A stretch of DNA of 64,000 bases from CAZAQK01 sp046344715 (lineage in GTDB: Bacteria > Pseudomonadota > Alphaproteobacteria > Rickettsiales > SXRF01): NCBI GenBank assembly GCA_046344715.1, contig JBKDKX010000019.1, forward strand, positions 113,143 to 177,142, read 5' to 3'. Both the position numbers and the translations under genes were made by a program. Below, piece by piece: positions 28,122-37,195 of this stretch (positions are counted from its first letter, which is position 1; every line of letters starts with the position of its first letter). The notes beneath the pieces were generated by a model, which was not told where the DNA came from, made no database searches, and worked only from the letters and a program-made list of their open reading frames with translations.

Positions 28122-29078
28122 ATGAAAAAAGAACAACACAAGATGAAGTATGTAAATGCCGATGAGTTGCGTGAAGCCGCAGTACTTCTTATGCGCGGTA
28201 AACTCGTCGCATTTCCAACTGAAACTGTATACGGCCTTGGCGGTAACGCGCTGATGGATGATGCGGTTGCGGCAATTTATGAAGCTAAAGGCCGCCCAAG
28301 TTTTAATCCGTTGATTGTGCATGTGCCTTCTATTGCCGCTGCCGAGCAATATGTGGATTTGAGTGATAACGCGCGCAAACTGGCAGAATCATTCTGGCCT
28401 GGACCGCTCACGCTGGTGTTGCCGCGTAGCACAGATTGTACCTTGTCATTATTGGTAAGTGCGGGGCTTGATAGTGTGGCTATGCGTATTCCAGCGCATG
28501 AGGCCGCACTTGCATTGCTCAAAGAATCCGGCGTGCCGCTTGCTGCACCTAGCGCAAACCGATCGGGTCGCATCAGCCCGACCGAAGCCGCGCATGTGCG
28601 TGAAGAATTGCAGGGCAGGGTGCATATGATATTGGATGGTGGTGCCTGTGCCGTGGGTGTAGAATCTACGGTGGTAGATGTAACAGAAGCTGTACCGGTT
28701 ATTTTGCGCCACGGCGCAATCACCAAAGAAATGCTGGAAGATGTAGTGGGTACTGTGAAGGTTGCAGAGGCGGGCAGTGCTATCAAATCACCCGGTATGA
28801 TGGAAAAACATTACGCGCCGGATGCCCAGCTGCGGCTGAATGCAAAAACAATAGAGGCAGAGGAAGCATTACTCGCATTTGGTGCGCCGATTGCAGGTGC
28901 GCGCGTTGTAGAAAATTTAAGTGATATGTGTGATTTAAAAGAAGCTGCCGCCAATTTATTCCGCATGCTGCGCAAACTGGATGCATCGGGTGCAAAAAAG
29001 ATTGCCGTGATGCCGATTCCAGAAGAAGGTTTAGGTGTCGCGATTAATGACAGATTGCGAAGGGCGGCGGTGAAATAA
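28122..29078 (+). CDS. L-threonylcarbamoyladenylate synthase (Sua5/YwlC type)
   Basis: Makes threonylcarbamoyl-AMP for the t6A37 modification of ANN-decoding tRNAs. The 318 residues comprise a YrdC domain (GKLVAFPTETVYGLGGNAL, KGRPSFNPLIVHV, PLAAPSANRSGRISPT) and a C-terminal Sua5 domain (SPGMMEKHYAPDAQL then the Rossmann-like part), as in long-form Sua5 rather than short TsaC. ATG 28143 is an alternative start. It ends at a terminator. Confidence 0.94.
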   Translation: MKKEQHKMKYVNADELREAAVLLMRGKLVAFPTETVYGLGGNALMDDAVAAIYEAKGRPSFNPLIVHVPSIAAAEQYVDLSDNARKLAESFWPGPLTLVLPRSTDCTLSLLVSAGLDSVAMRIPAHEAALALLKESGVPLAAPSANRSGRISPTEAAHVREELQGRVHMILDGGACAVGVESTVVDVTEAVPVILRHGAITKEMLEDVVGTVKVAEAGSAIKSPGMMEKHYAPDAQLRLNAKTIEAEEALLAFGAPIAGARVVENLSDMCDLKEAAANLFRMLRKLDASGAKKIAVMPIPEEGLGVAINDRLRRAAVK

Positions 29079-29110
29079 GAAAAGGCCCCAATATGTGAGG
29101 CCTTTTCTTG
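29078..29110 (+). terminator. Intrinsic terminator after the Sua5-type gene
   Basis: The stem GAAAAGGCC (29080-29088) pairs with GGCCTTTTC at the right, with an 11-base loop, directly after the stop codon. The T-rich 3' arm makes it a good rho-independent terminator. Confidence 0.85.
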
Positions 29111-29111
29111 C

Positions 29112-29183
29112 TGTAATTCTGAACGCAGTGAAGAATCTTAAGATACTTCGTATCCAGCCTATGGCTTTCGCTCAGGATGACTA
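29112..29183. repeat. Diverged palindromic element
   Basis: Starts TGTAATTCTGAACGCAGTGAAGAATCTTA-like and ends GCTCAGGATGAC. It shares core words with the element at 25809-25876, but its inner arms have mutated so that the palindrome is imperfect. It lies between the Sua5-type terminator and the small exported-peptide gene. Confidence 0.65.
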
Positions 29184-29184
29184 C

Positions 29185-29316
29185 CTATGCCACGTTGATA
29201 AACGGATCTGGCTTATCAAGGCTGATATTCTGGCTGCCGGTGGCTAACTGGCTGGATGGATAAGAAACCGCTGTAAACACCAGCGCGATAAACAGAAATT
29301 TTGCGATATTTTGCAT
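29185..29316 (-). CDS. Small exported peptide, 43 residues
   Basis: A short frame starting at ATG 29316 behind a strong AAAGGAG site (6-base spacer). Residues 4-17 are hydrophobic (IAKFLFIALVFTAV) and the rest is polar (SSQLATGSQNISLDK then PDPFINVA). It could be a signal peptide with a 20-25 residue mature peptide, or a small single-helix membrane protein. The family is unknown. The ribosome site and composition favour it being real, but it is too short to be certain. Confidence 0.5.
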   Translation of the reverse strand: MQNIAKFLFIALVFTAVSYPSSQLATGSQNISLDKPDPFINVA

Positions 29317-29398
29317 ATTAGCTCCTTTATGTAAGGCTAACTACACAATATCAGCTATATATTAATTAAGATTTAGCAATAGATTGCATTTTATCTAA

Positions 29399-30013
29399 TT
29401 AGCTAACTTCCGCTTTTGCGGCCACTTTTCCAAGGCTTATCCGCTTATTAGGTAATGATTCCAGCCATGATGTAAGTCGCGCCAGCTCATCCGTCATGAT
29501 TTGTGGATTATTGAATGCTTTGGCCATAATCACACAGCCTTCAATGCCGGCCAGCAGCGTGATGGCGTAAGATTTTGCGGCATCGCTACTATGGCCGAGC
29601 GCTTCAAACTGGCGGCCTGCCCATTTCAGAAAATCATCAAATACTTCGGCGGCGGCGCGGGCTACGGTATCTTTTTCAGTGTCAGCATCTTCAATGATGC
29701 GGCCGATGGGGCAACCATGCCGCGTGTATTCATCGCGCACGCGGTCGTAATAGCCCAGCATTTCCGTCAGGCGTTGGCGTGGGGCAGGGAATGTTTCATT
29801 CAGTGTTTCAAACGCGGCCTGAAACTGTTTGCGGCGTTTGTCTATTGCAGCAATCGCCAGCTCATCCTTGGTTTTGAAATAGTAATACACATTCCCAATC
29901 GGAATATCTGCATGTTTTGCAATATCAGCAAGGGAGGTGGTGGTAAGGCCGAAGCGGTGGAACAGTTCCGCGGCGGAATCAATCAGACGGTCGCGTTTAT
30001 TTTGATTAATCAT
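29399..30013 (-). CDS. TetR-family transcriptional regulator
   Basis: A 204-residue repressor-type protein. The N-terminal helix-turn-helix is LIDSAAELFHRFGLTTTSLADIAKHADIPIGNVYYYFKTKDELA, a clear TetR match, and the C-terminal ligand domain contains YDRVRDEYTRHGCPIGRII, typical of the TetR_C group next to oxidoreductase or efflux genes. No divergent target gene adjoins it; the nearest plus-strand feature is tRNA-Gln. Confidence 0.92.
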   Translation of the reverse strand: MINQNKRDRLIDSAAELFHRFGLTTTSLADIAKHADIPIGNVYYYFKTKDELAIAAIDKRRKQFQAAFETLNETFPAPRQRLTEMLGYYDRVRDEYTRHGCPIGRIIEDADTEKDTVARAAAEVFDDFLKWAGRQFEALGHSSDAAKSYAITLLAGIEGCVIMAKAFNNPQIMTDELARLTSWLESLPNKRISLGKVAAKAEVS

Positions 30014-30146
30014 ATGGTTACGCTTTGGTCAGTTAACTAATATATACCATATATTAACTATTAATTCCTCTTTTGCAAGCGGCGTGTAATCCTATAATTT
30101 GGCTTGCGCTTGTGAGCAAAGATTTGTAAAGGTTCAGCCCTGTTTT

Positions 30147-30220
30147 TGGGGGATCGTCTAACGGTAGGACAACAGACTCTGACTCTGTTTATCTAGGTTC
30201 GAATCCTAGTCCCCCAGCCA
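30147..30220 (+). tRNA. tRNA-Gln (CTG)
   Basis: A full cloverleaf can be drawn: acceptor TGGGGGA with TCCCCCA, anticodon stem ACAGA/TCTGT with loop CTCTGAC (anticodon CTG), T loop GGTTCGAATCC, discriminator G and encoded CCA. A T7 run follows directly and may end the transcript. Confidence 0.96.
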
Positions 30221-30240
30221 GTTTTTTTGAAGAGTAAATT

Positions 30241-30480
30241 ATGACAAATGCCGCAATAAACAAAGCACTCGATGACGTATATGCCTCGCTTCATAACGAT
30301 AATGAAGGAATTGACGAGAAAATTCTGGCATTGAAAATTGCCTTGTTTGCCGAAGGAAAAAAGTCCTTCGAGGCGGATCCAGCAAGACTCCCGCACCCAA
30401 ACCGGCAGGGTCGTAAGATGATGCAGTCTTACTTTAAGAAGCGTGGCCTCATGGTTACCTTCCCTGAAATGCAGGACTAG
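30241..30480 (+). CDS. Small hypothetical protein, 79 residues
   Basis: A charged alpha-helical protein beginning MTNAAINKALDDVYASLHNDNEGIDEK, with a basic middle (RLPHPNRQGRKMMQSYFKKRG). It has no signal or membrane segment and I do not recognise it. It starts 20 bases after tRNA-Gln, with GAAGAG as a possible ribosome site. Confidence 0.6.
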   Translation: MTNAAINKALDDVYASLHNDNEGIDEKILALKIALFAEGKKSFEADPARLPHPNRQGRKMMQSYFKKRGLMVTFPEMQD

Positions 30481-30604
30481 CAAAGTTTTGCAAGCGTTTT
30501 CAATATATCAATAAGCCTGTTATTTAGTGTTAAATAGCTTTACATATAGCGGTGTTTGCTGGTAAAAATGTATTTGTTATAACATAACAAATATTGGGTG
30601 CTCA

Positions 30605-31096
30605 ATGGATAATGCAGGACAGGCAGATGCTTCTGGGCATTCCCCCTCAGAAGCTACTGCTAACACAGGTGATGCAGGTGTAGAACCAAAGCTACAAGGT
30701 CATGGCTCAAAGGTTGATTCATCTTTTGAATTCCAGCCGATGGAACCACAAAAAAATTTTGGTGTCACAACACCTTCTAATAAGGGTGGGCACACTTGCG
30801 GTACGGGTTGTGGGCATGATCACAGCCATAGCCAACAACAAAGCCATACTCATAATGCATCATCAGGCGGTGGGCATTATTATGCAGAAACGCAGCCTGT
30901 GCGCCCTCAGCAACTAGAATTGCCTAAAAGTAAATCCAAGGCAGGATGGTGGGCGTTAGGAATTATTGCGGCAGCTGGCGTTGGTGCATATCTAATCAAT
31001 AGTGATAAAGCCAGGAAAAAGGCCAGTGTACCAAAACCGGCTGATTGGAAAGAGCGAGCCGATCAATCCACCACTGCTGAATCGCGCGGGTTATAA
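30605..31096 (+). CDS. His/Cys-rich tail-anchored protein
   Basis: A 163-residue protein. The first 70 residues are low-complexity and polar. Residues about 61-85 contain GGHTCGTGCGHDHSHS and QQQSHTHN, a likely metal-binding stretch. One hydrophobic helix (AGWWALGIIAAAGVGAYLI, about residues 116-134) is followed by a basic tail. The topology (soluble N terminus, late helix) suggests an inner-membrane protein with cytoplasmic metal-binding region. I do not know the family. Confidence 0.65.
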   Translation: MDNAGQADASGHSPSEATANTGDAGVEPKLQGHGSKVDSSFEFQPMEPQKNFGVTTPSNKGGHTCGTGCGHDHSHSQQQSHTHNASSGGGHYYAETQPVRPQQLELPKSKSKAGWWALGIIAAAGVGAYLINSDKARKKASVPKPADWKERADQSTTAESRGL

Positions 31097-31283
31097 GCGT
31101 AAAGGTATATTTGAAGAATCTGCCTTCGCTTGACACAATTATTATGTTGCAGGCATCTTTGCCTTTATGAAAAAGCATATTGCCGTATGTATGATTTCGC
31201 CGTGCTTATGATTGCCCATCATCTTTAAATGGCGCGCAATAAAACCACTATCCATTTTTTGCGTAGTCGTTAGATTGGATGAT

Positions 31284-31883
31284 ATGGAATTACTGCCGTT
31301 TGTTCTTGCCTGCATTATCATCGAGCTGACGCCTGGGCCTAATATGGCCTATCTCGTTATATTGACGATGACGGCGGGCAAGCGTGCCGGTTTTGCGACT
31401 GTGGCAGGTATTGCTGCAGGTCTTGCATGTGTGGCTGTTGCAGCTGCTGTGGGTATGGCGGAAATGGTGCGGTTATATCCGGCTCTGTACGAGGTGATAC
31501 GCTGGGCAGGGGTGCTTTATCTGTTATGGTTGGCACTTGATTGCTGGCGCAACGGGGCACAGTCCGACACGCAGGCTGATGGGGCAAAGCTTACCTATTT
31601 CCGGCATGGTTTTTGGGTGAATGTGCTAAATCCTAAGGCAGCGGTGTTTTACCTGACGGTGCTGCCTGCATACCTGCCGCATTCACCTGTGCTGTGGCAG
31701 CCATTCCTGCTGATTACCATTTCCGTTTCTATCGCAACAGTTGTGCATCTGCTGCTAGTGATATTTGCAGCATCAATCAGGCCATGGTTTGATAGTCCAG
31801 AACAGCAAACAAACGTGCGGAAGGTGTTTGCCTTGCTTCTGGCGATGGTTGCCCTGTGGTTTGCCGCTTCCAGCCGTGCATAA
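31284..31883 (+). CDS. LysE-family amino acid exporter
   Basis: A 199-residue inner-membrane transporter with about six helices. The signature IIIELTPGPNMAYLVILTMTAGKRAGFATVAGIAAG is the LysE/RhtB N-terminal block, and FRHGFWVNVLNPKAAVFYLTVLP is the second conserved block. ATG 31284 is chosen because the 24 residues encoded upstream do not match the family. The substrate is unknown. Confidence 0.9.
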   Translation: MELLPFVLACIIIELTPGPNMAYLVILTMTAGKRAGFATVAGIAAGLACVAVAAAVGMAEMVRLYPALYEVIRWAGVLYLLWLALDCWRNGAQSDTQADGAKLTYFRHGFWVNVLNPKAAVFYLTVLPAYLPHSPVLWQPFLLITISVSIATVVHLLLVIFAASIRPWFDSPEQQTNVRKVFALLLAMVALWFAASSRA

Positions 31884-31932
31884 ACGCACTATTTCCTTGT
31901 TTTGCCTGTGAATTACGATAGAACATCACCCC

Positions 31933-33273
31933 ATGGCAAAACGCACGCAACAAACAGAATCTGCCCCGAAAGTCGGCTTTGTAAGCCTCGGCTGTGCGAA
32001 GGCATTGGTAGATTCCGAACGCATCCTCACCCAGCTTCGGGCAGAGGGCTATGAATTCGCGCCTGAGTATGGCGGTGCAGATGTCGTTATCGTCAATACA
32101 TGCGGGTTTTTAGATAGTGCGCGCGAAGAATCATTAGGCGCAATCGGCGAGGCTCTGAAAGAAAACGGCAAAGTGATTGTAACGGGCTGCATGGGGGCGA
32201 CACCGGAACTCATCCGCAATAAATACCCCGATGTGCTTTCCATCACAGGCCCTGCGCAGTATGAATCGGTGGTGGAGGCGGTGCACAAGGCTATTCCACC
32301 GCGCCATGATAAATTTGTGAATCTTGTGCCGCCACAAGGTATCAAGCTCACACCCCGCCATTATGCCTACCTCAAAATTTCTGAAGGCTGCAATAACCGC
32401 TGCTCATTCTGCATTATCCCCAAATTGCGTGGCGATTTAGTAAGCCGCCCCGTGGCGGATGTGCTGATTGAAGCAGAGAAGCTGGTGACATCCGGTGTAA
32501 AAGAATTGCTCGTAGTATCGCAGGATACGAGTGCTTACGGCATTGATGTTAAATATGCGCAGAGCCAATGGCGTGGCAAAGATGTGCGTGCAAAATTTTA
32601 TGACATGTGTGAAGCGATGGGTGACTTAGGCGCATGGGTACGCCTGCATTACGTGTATCCATATCCGCATGTGGATGATGTGATTCCGCTGATGGCTGCC
32701 GGAAAAATCCTGCCGTATCTGGATATTCCATTTCAGCATGCAAGCCCTAAGGTGCTTAAATCGATGCGCCGTCCTGCCAATCAGGAAAAAGTGCTGGATC
32801 GCATCAGCGCGTGGCGCAAAGGTTGCCCTGATATTACCCTGCGTTCCACCTTCATCGTAGGGTTTCCTGGCGAAACAGAAGAAGATTTCCAGTTCATGCT
32901 GGATTGGCTGAAGGAAGCACAGCTCGACCGCGTGGGCTGCTTCCGTTATGAAAACGTATCTGATGCGGATTCTAATGCCATCGTGAACCATGTATCGGAA
33001 GAAGTAAAAGAAGAACGCTACAGTCGCTTCATGGAAGTGCAGCAGGACATAAGTGCTGCACGACTCAAGAAAAAAATCGGCAAAACCATTGATGTGCTGG
33101 TTGATGAAGTAGAGCAGGGGCGTATTATTGGCCGCAGCAAAGCCGATGCGCCGGAGATTGATGGGCTGGTCTATGCACAAACCAAAAAGCGTCACTTGCC
33201 CGGCCACATTGTTAAAGTTCGCGTAGATACAACGGATGCGTATGATTTGCACGGCGAAGTAATTAGCGCGTAG
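31933..33273 (+). CDS. rimO: Ribosomal protein S12 methylthiotransferase
   Basis: Radical SAM enzyme that adds a methylthio group to an Asp of S12. The 446 residues have the UPF0004 domain (VGFVSLGCAKALVDSERIL, VNTCGFLDSA, VTGCMGA carry the auxiliary-cluster cysteines), the radical SAM CxxxCxxC in EGCNNRCSFCIIP, and a C-terminal TRAM domain. The start GVGFVSLGCAKAL pattern distinguishes RimO from MiaB. Confidence 0.96.
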   Translation: MAKRTQQTESAPKVGFVSLGCAKALVDSERILTQLRAEGYEFAPEYGGADVVIVNTCGFLDSAREESLGAIGEALKENGKVIVTGCMGATPELIRNKYPDVLSITGPAQYESVVEAVHKAIPPRHDKFVNLVPPQGIKLTPRHYAYLKISEGCNNRCSFCIIPKLRGDLVSRPVADVLIEAEKLVTSGVKELLVVSQDTSAYGIDVKYAQSQWRGKDVRAKFYDMCEAMGDLGAWVRLHYVYPYPHVDDVIPLMAAGKILPYLDIPFQHASPKVLKSMRRPANQEKVLDRISAWRKGCPDITLRSTFIVGFPGETEEDFQFMLDWLKEAQLDRVGCFRYENVSDADSNAIVNHVSEEVKEERYSRFMEVQQDISAARLKKKIGKTIDVLVDEVEQGRIIGRSKADAPEIDGLVYAQTKKRHLPGHIVKVRVDTTDAYDLHGEVISA

Positions 33274-33305
33274 ACTTTTGCCTGATACTATCGTATCAAA
33301 AAATC

Positions 33306-35012
33306 ATGCTGAAATTTGGTAAAATACAATTCACATTGGAACAGTGTTTCCTGGCTCTCATCATTTTTGTGGCCGCCTATCTTGCGATCGATAAACGCTT
33401 CATTCAGGACGATGCTTACATCTCATTCGTCTACGCGCGCAATTTTGCCGAAGGGCATGGGCTTCGATGGTATCCAGGATCCGATGAATATGGCTACACC
33501 AATTTTCTTTTCACGGTAATGGTTGGAATATTGATGAAATTCGGGTTTTCTCCCGAATTTGCATCTTACATGCTTACGTTTCCTGCTGCGCTCATATCAC
33601 TGCCGCTGGTGTATGGCATAGGAAAGAAGATAACGCGTTCATCCATTCCTGCATGGGCTGCAACCGTTGCGCTTGCTACCAATCATACTTTTCTTTCTTA
33701 TGCGACAGGTGGGCTAGAGACTTCGGTGGTGCTGTGTCTTGTTTATACGGTGTATTATCTGGCGCTACATTGGGAGGAAGACTTAAAACATTCGCGCATT
33801 ATCATAATATCTTTGTTTGCGGTTCTTTCGCTTCTGATTCGTCTGGATAGCGCTATTTTATTAGTTCCAGCGTATGTTTTTCTTCTATGGGGATTACGTA
33901 AACAATTATTGCCTAATGGCAGAGTAAATATTCGTGTATTCTTACGATTTGCTGTGAACGCAAGTGCTTTGCCGTTGTGCGGTGTTAGTGTCGTGCTGGG
34001 GTTCTGCTATTGGTATTATGGGTATGCTTTGCCGACTACCTTCCACGCAAAACTCGACAGTTGGTACGTTATAGAGGGATTGTCATATATTTACGCTTTC
34101 GTTCGGGCACAATTTTTTGTGCCGGCGATATATATAATGGTTTGGTTTTTCAGTATTCGATTAGACGATTTATCACGCATCAACGATCGCTATACCTGGC
34201 TGTTATCAAGCAGCATCATGTTGTGGATGTTGTATATTTTGCATACAGGTGGCGATTTTATGGAATTTCGCTTTATCTTGCCGATACTGCCGTTTTTTTA
34301 CTTGTTGATGTTTAAATTGCTTGTGGATCTGCTTTTGCAAAGCAGTCGGAAGCGATTGTTATATTTTTTGTTGTTTCTGTCTCTGGTCGGAAATTATGCT
34401 CAGCCATATTATTTCAGTAAAAAATCGATGGATGAGAATTTTATTGAATCAACATTTCAATTAAACGATTGGGTCGCAGGAGAGCCATATAATTGGTCAT
34501 TTCTTGGGAAACGTTTAAAAGAATTATTTTACACTGGCAGCGAAGAGGATGTAAAACTGGCAGTTACCGCTGCAGGTGCTATTTCCTACTATTCAGAATT
34601 ACCCGTGGTTGACAGGCATGGACTAAATACACGTCGTGTTCTGTTGGATGGCAATACATTTGAACACATAGCGCGGCCTGGTCATCGCAGAAAATCAAAA
34701 ATAGCATTTCTGGCAAATAATGGCGTCAATTTAGTCATAGACCATCCAATTTTTGTCAAAAAGCTGGGAAACCGATTTACCTGCATACCAGCACCTATGA
34801 AAATTTCACACGAACCGCTTAAGGATATTATGCCTGTTTTTGTGCCGCTATCGCAGGATGTGTATTTGCTGGCACACTACCTTATTCGTCATCCACTAAT
34901 TGAAGAGAAAATTGCCTCAGGAGAGATCATTAAATACAAAAACGTGGTTAAGCAGGTTTTCTGCGGCAAAAATTTCATTATTCCCGGGTATGAGGAGCCT
35001 AAATCGTCTTGA
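33306..35012 (+). CDS. GT-C fold glycosyltransferase-like membrane protein
   Basis: A 568-residue polytopic membrane protein with about ten helices. Residues 31-65 read FIQDDAYISFVYARNFAEGHGLRWYPGSDEYGYTN, the DD-containing first periplasmic loop typical of polyprenyl-phosphate-sugar-dependent GT-C transferases (catalytic Asp-Asp). The C-terminal 170 residues form a soluble domain. It probably adds a sugar to a lipid or surface polymer, but donor and acceptor are unknown. It lies just upstream of tRNA-Cys and outside the island. Confidence 0.82.
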   Translation: MLKFGKIQFTLEQCFLALIIFVAAYLAIDKRFIQDDAYISFVYARNFAEGHGLRWYPGSDEYGYTNFLFTVMVGILMKFGFSPEFASYMLTFPAALISLPLVYGIGKKITRSSIPAWAATVALATNHTFLSYATGGLETSVVLCLVYTVYYLALHWEEDLKHSRIIIISLFAVLSLLIRLDSAILLVPAYVFLLWGLRKQLLPNGRVNIRVFLRFAVNASALPLCGVSVVLGFCYWYYGYALPTTFHAKLDSWYVIEGLSYIYAFVRAQFFVPAIYIMVWFFSIRLDDLSRINDRYTWLLSSSIMLWMLYILHTGGDFMEFRFILPILPFFYLLMFKLLVDLLLQSSRKRLLYFLLFLSLVGNYAQPYYFSKKSMDENFIESTFQLNDWVAGEPYNWSFLGKRLKELFYTGSEEDVKLAVTAAGAISYYSELPVVDRHGLNTRRVLLDGNTFEHIARPGHRRKSKIAFLANNGVNLVIDHPIFVKKLGNRFTCIPAPMKISHEPLKDIMPVFVPLSQDVYLLAHYLIRHPLIEEKIASGEIIKYKNVVKQVFCGKNFIIPGYEEPKSS

Positions 35013-35057
35013 CCCGTGGGGTTTCGTTACTATATACCCCTCGTACCCCAAGGAAAT

Positions 35058-35132
35058 GGCTGGGTAGCAAAGTGGTAATGCTTCGGTTTGCAAAACCGAC
35101 ATGCGGGGGTTCGATTCCCCCCCCGGCCTCCA
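35058..35132 (+). tRNA. tRNA-Cys (GCA), island insertion site
   Basis: A complete cloverleaf: acceptor GGCTGGG with CCCGGCC (one G-T pair), anticodon stem TCGGT/ACCGA with loop TTGCAAA (anticodon GCA), T arm GGGGGTTCGATTCCCCC, discriminator T and encoded CCA. Its 3' end serves as the attachment site for the island that follows. Confidence 0.96.
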
Positions 35133-35134
35133 AT
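35115..35134 (+). other. attL, core in the tRNA-Cys 3' end
   Basis: The tRNA 3' segment with the C-rich run followed by GGCCTCCAA. The candidate partner at 54481-54494 shares a C-rich run and GCCTCCAA, with one G missing. P4-type integrases characteristically use such tRNA 3' ends. Confidence 0.65.
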
Positions 35135-35258
35135 TTTCTGATCGCCCCCGTTCATCCTTATTCGTATATGTTCACATAAGTCATTGTTTTGACAATGGTT
35201 TATTGGGCGCATATATTCGCAACAACCCGCCTCTAATTTTGCTCAACCGTAGAAGTAT

Positions 35259-35299
35259 GGGGGTATTATTGGGGGCATTTAGAATAGATGGGGGCATTT
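35259..35299 (+). repeat. G-rich arm-type repeats before the integrase
   Basis: Three spaced units GGGGGTATTATT, GGGGGCATTT and GGGGGCATTT lie directly upstream of the integrase start. Two like units (GGGGGCATTTTT, GGGGGCAG) recur at 54398-54416, close to the right end. Position and spacing suit arm-type integrase binding sites. Confidence 0.6.
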
Positions 35300-36541
35300 A
35301 TGACACTAACCAAGGCTCAATGCAGGGAAGCAGAACCTAGAGATAAGGCATACAAGCTGAGTGACGGCGGAGGGCTGTATCTCGAAATCGCGCCCACGGG
35401 AGGAAAATATTGGCGGATGAAATACCGCTTTGATCATAAAGAGAAGCGTCTTTCCTTCGGCGTCTATCCTATAGTAGAGCTGGACGATGCCCGTGACAGA
35501 CGTCACCAGGCGAAGAAGCTGCTGAGCCAAGGCATCGACCCCGCCAAGGCAAAACAGGATACCGAAACCAAAAGAATACGCGAGGCACAGAATACCTTTA
35601 AAGCCATTGCTCTGGAATGGCACGAGAACCGCAAGGACACCTGGAGCGAGGATTACGCCAGCGGTACACTGCGCCGCCTGGAGGCAGATGTTTTTCCGCA
35701 TATTGGAACGATGCCCATCTCCAAAATTACTGCGCAAGATCTGCTCGATGCGCTTAGGAAAATTGAAAAGCGTGGTTCATTGGATATTGCAGGCCGAACA
35801 CGGCAGATATGCGGCCAGGTATTCTGCTACGGTATTCAGACCAGCAGGTGCGACCGCAATATTGCGCTTGACCTAAGAGGCGCTCTAAAAACACGCAAGA
35901 CAAAACACTTTGCCGCTATCGACGTTAAAGAGATACCGGAACTGCTGGAAGCAGTAGAGCGCAACGATGCCAGGCTCTACGCCAGGACAAGGCGTGCTAT
36001 CAAGCTGTCGATGCTGGTATTCACTAGGCCGGGAGAAATACGCCAGGCAGAATGGAAAGAAATCAACTTTGAGGAGAAGCAGTGGATTATCCCTGCCGGG
36101 CGTATGAAGATGCGCCGCCCGTTGATTGTGCCACTCTCCCGCCAGGCGATTCTGATTTTACGGGAACAGCATGAGGAGACGGGACATATCAATACCTCCT
36201 TCGTCTTTCCAAGCCAAATTAGCTTCCGAAAGCCGATGAGTGATGCCACTGTGCGGGTTGCCCTGCATAAGCTTGGATTCAAAGGCCGCATGACAGCCCA
36301 CGGATTCCGTGCGCTTGCCCGCACCGGCATACGCGAAAAGCTGAATTATGACCCTGATGTCATCGAATGCCAGCTGGCGCACAAAGCCGCCGGGCCGCTG
36401 GGTGAAGCTTATAATCGCGCCCAATTCGTAGAAAAGCGCCGTGAGATGATGCAGGAATGGGCGGATTATATTGATTCCGTCATGCAAGCGCGCAACCATC
36501 TACCGCAACGTCCGGTAAAGGAGGTGAAGAATGCTGCTTGA
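35300..36541 (+). CDS. int: Tyrosine recombinase, P4-type integrase
   Basis: Catalyses site-specific integration and excision at tRNA-Cys. The 413 residues open with MTLTKAQCREAEPRDKAYKLSDGGGLYLEI, the DUF4102 N-terminal domain of P4-like integrases, then a SAM-like core-binding domain (residues about 95-175), then the catalytic domain: Arg in VFTRPGEIRQAEW, HxxR in TAHGFRALAR, LAHK, and Tyr in GEAYNRAQFVEKRREMMQEWADYID. All catalytic positions appear intact. ATG 35300 is the family-like start; an in-frame ATG lies four codons upstream. Confidence 0.96.
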   Translation: MTLTKAQCREAEPRDKAYKLSDGGGLYLEIAPTGGKYWRMKYRFDHKEKRLSFGVYPIVELDDARDRRHQAKKLLSQGIDPAKAKQDTETKRIREAQNTFKAIALEWHENRKDTWSEDYASGTLRRLEADVFPHIGTMPISKITAQDLLDALRKIEKRGSLDIAGRTRQICGQVFCYGIQTSRCDRNIALDLRGALKTRKTKHFAAIDVKEIPELLEAVERNDARLYARTRRAIKLSMLVFTRPGEIRQAEWKEINFEEKQWIIPAGRMKMRRPLIVPLSRQAILILREQHEETGHINTSFVFPSQISFRKPMSDATVRVALHKLGFKGRMTAHGFRALARTGIREKLNYDPDVIECQLAHKAAGPLGEAYNRAQFVEKRREMMQEWADYIDSVMQARNHLPQRPVKEVKNAA

Positions 36542-37076
36542 ACAGAAAAAGCGCGGGATTGAGAAAATGATTGTGGAGCAGTCATCGGAGATGATGGATG
36601 TGTTTCTCCACTCAGGCGCAAAGAAAAAACCATCCGCACAATGGAAAGATCAGTTCAAGAAGCAGGTCATGCTACTGCTGTGGGAGTGTTATTTCGAGGA
36701 AATTCCTCCTCCCATAGAGCTTGTCATGCTCAGCAGCTGCATACTTGGCAAGCGGCACGACAGGTCTACCGCCCAATTTGCCGTGGTAAGCTATCTTGCA
36801 TCAACTTGCCCACCCGCAAAGGCCGTCAAGGATTTACCGCCGGGTGTAAAAACGGAAGTCAGCCGTATCATCAAGCAGCACGGAGGGCTGCAAAAAAAGC
36901 CGCGCCAGTTGGATTCATTTTTAGGTAACGAAGAACACGACTATCGCCGCATCTTCGACAAATGGATCAAGGATGAGATTTTCATCCGCCTTTGGCAGAA
37001 GAAATACGTTCAATATCAGAACCGACCGCGCGATGCTGAGGCAATTGAAATCGCAAAAATGGAGCTAGAAAAGTAA
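36531..37076 (+). CDS. Hypothetical protein cotranslated with integrase
   Basis: A 181-residue soluble, Lys-rich helical protein (QKKRGIEKMIVEQSSEMMDVFLHSG at the start, VQYQNRPRDAEAIEIAKMELEK at the end) of unknown family. It starts inside the integrase gene (11-base overlap) behind a very strong AAAGGAGGTGA site. The link to int suggests a role in excision control or island upkeep, by context only. Confidence 0.65.
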   Translation: MLLEQKKRGIEKMIVEQSSEMMDVFLHSGAKKKPSAQWKDQFKKQVMLLLWECYFEEIPPPIELVMLSSCILGKRHDRSTAQFAVVSYLASTCPPAKAVKDLPPGVKTEVSRIIKQHGGLQKKPRQLDSFLGNEEHDYRRIFDKWIKDEIFIRLWQKKYVQYQNRPRDAEAIEIAKMELEK

Positions 37077-37195
37077 ATTTTTATAAACGTAAAATATCGC
37101 GTTTTTTCCCCATTACCGCCAATGTTCTTTTCTTTTTATCCTGATTCGCACATGGGCCGGACTGTCCGGCCCTGAACGCAAAACAGGGTAAATCT

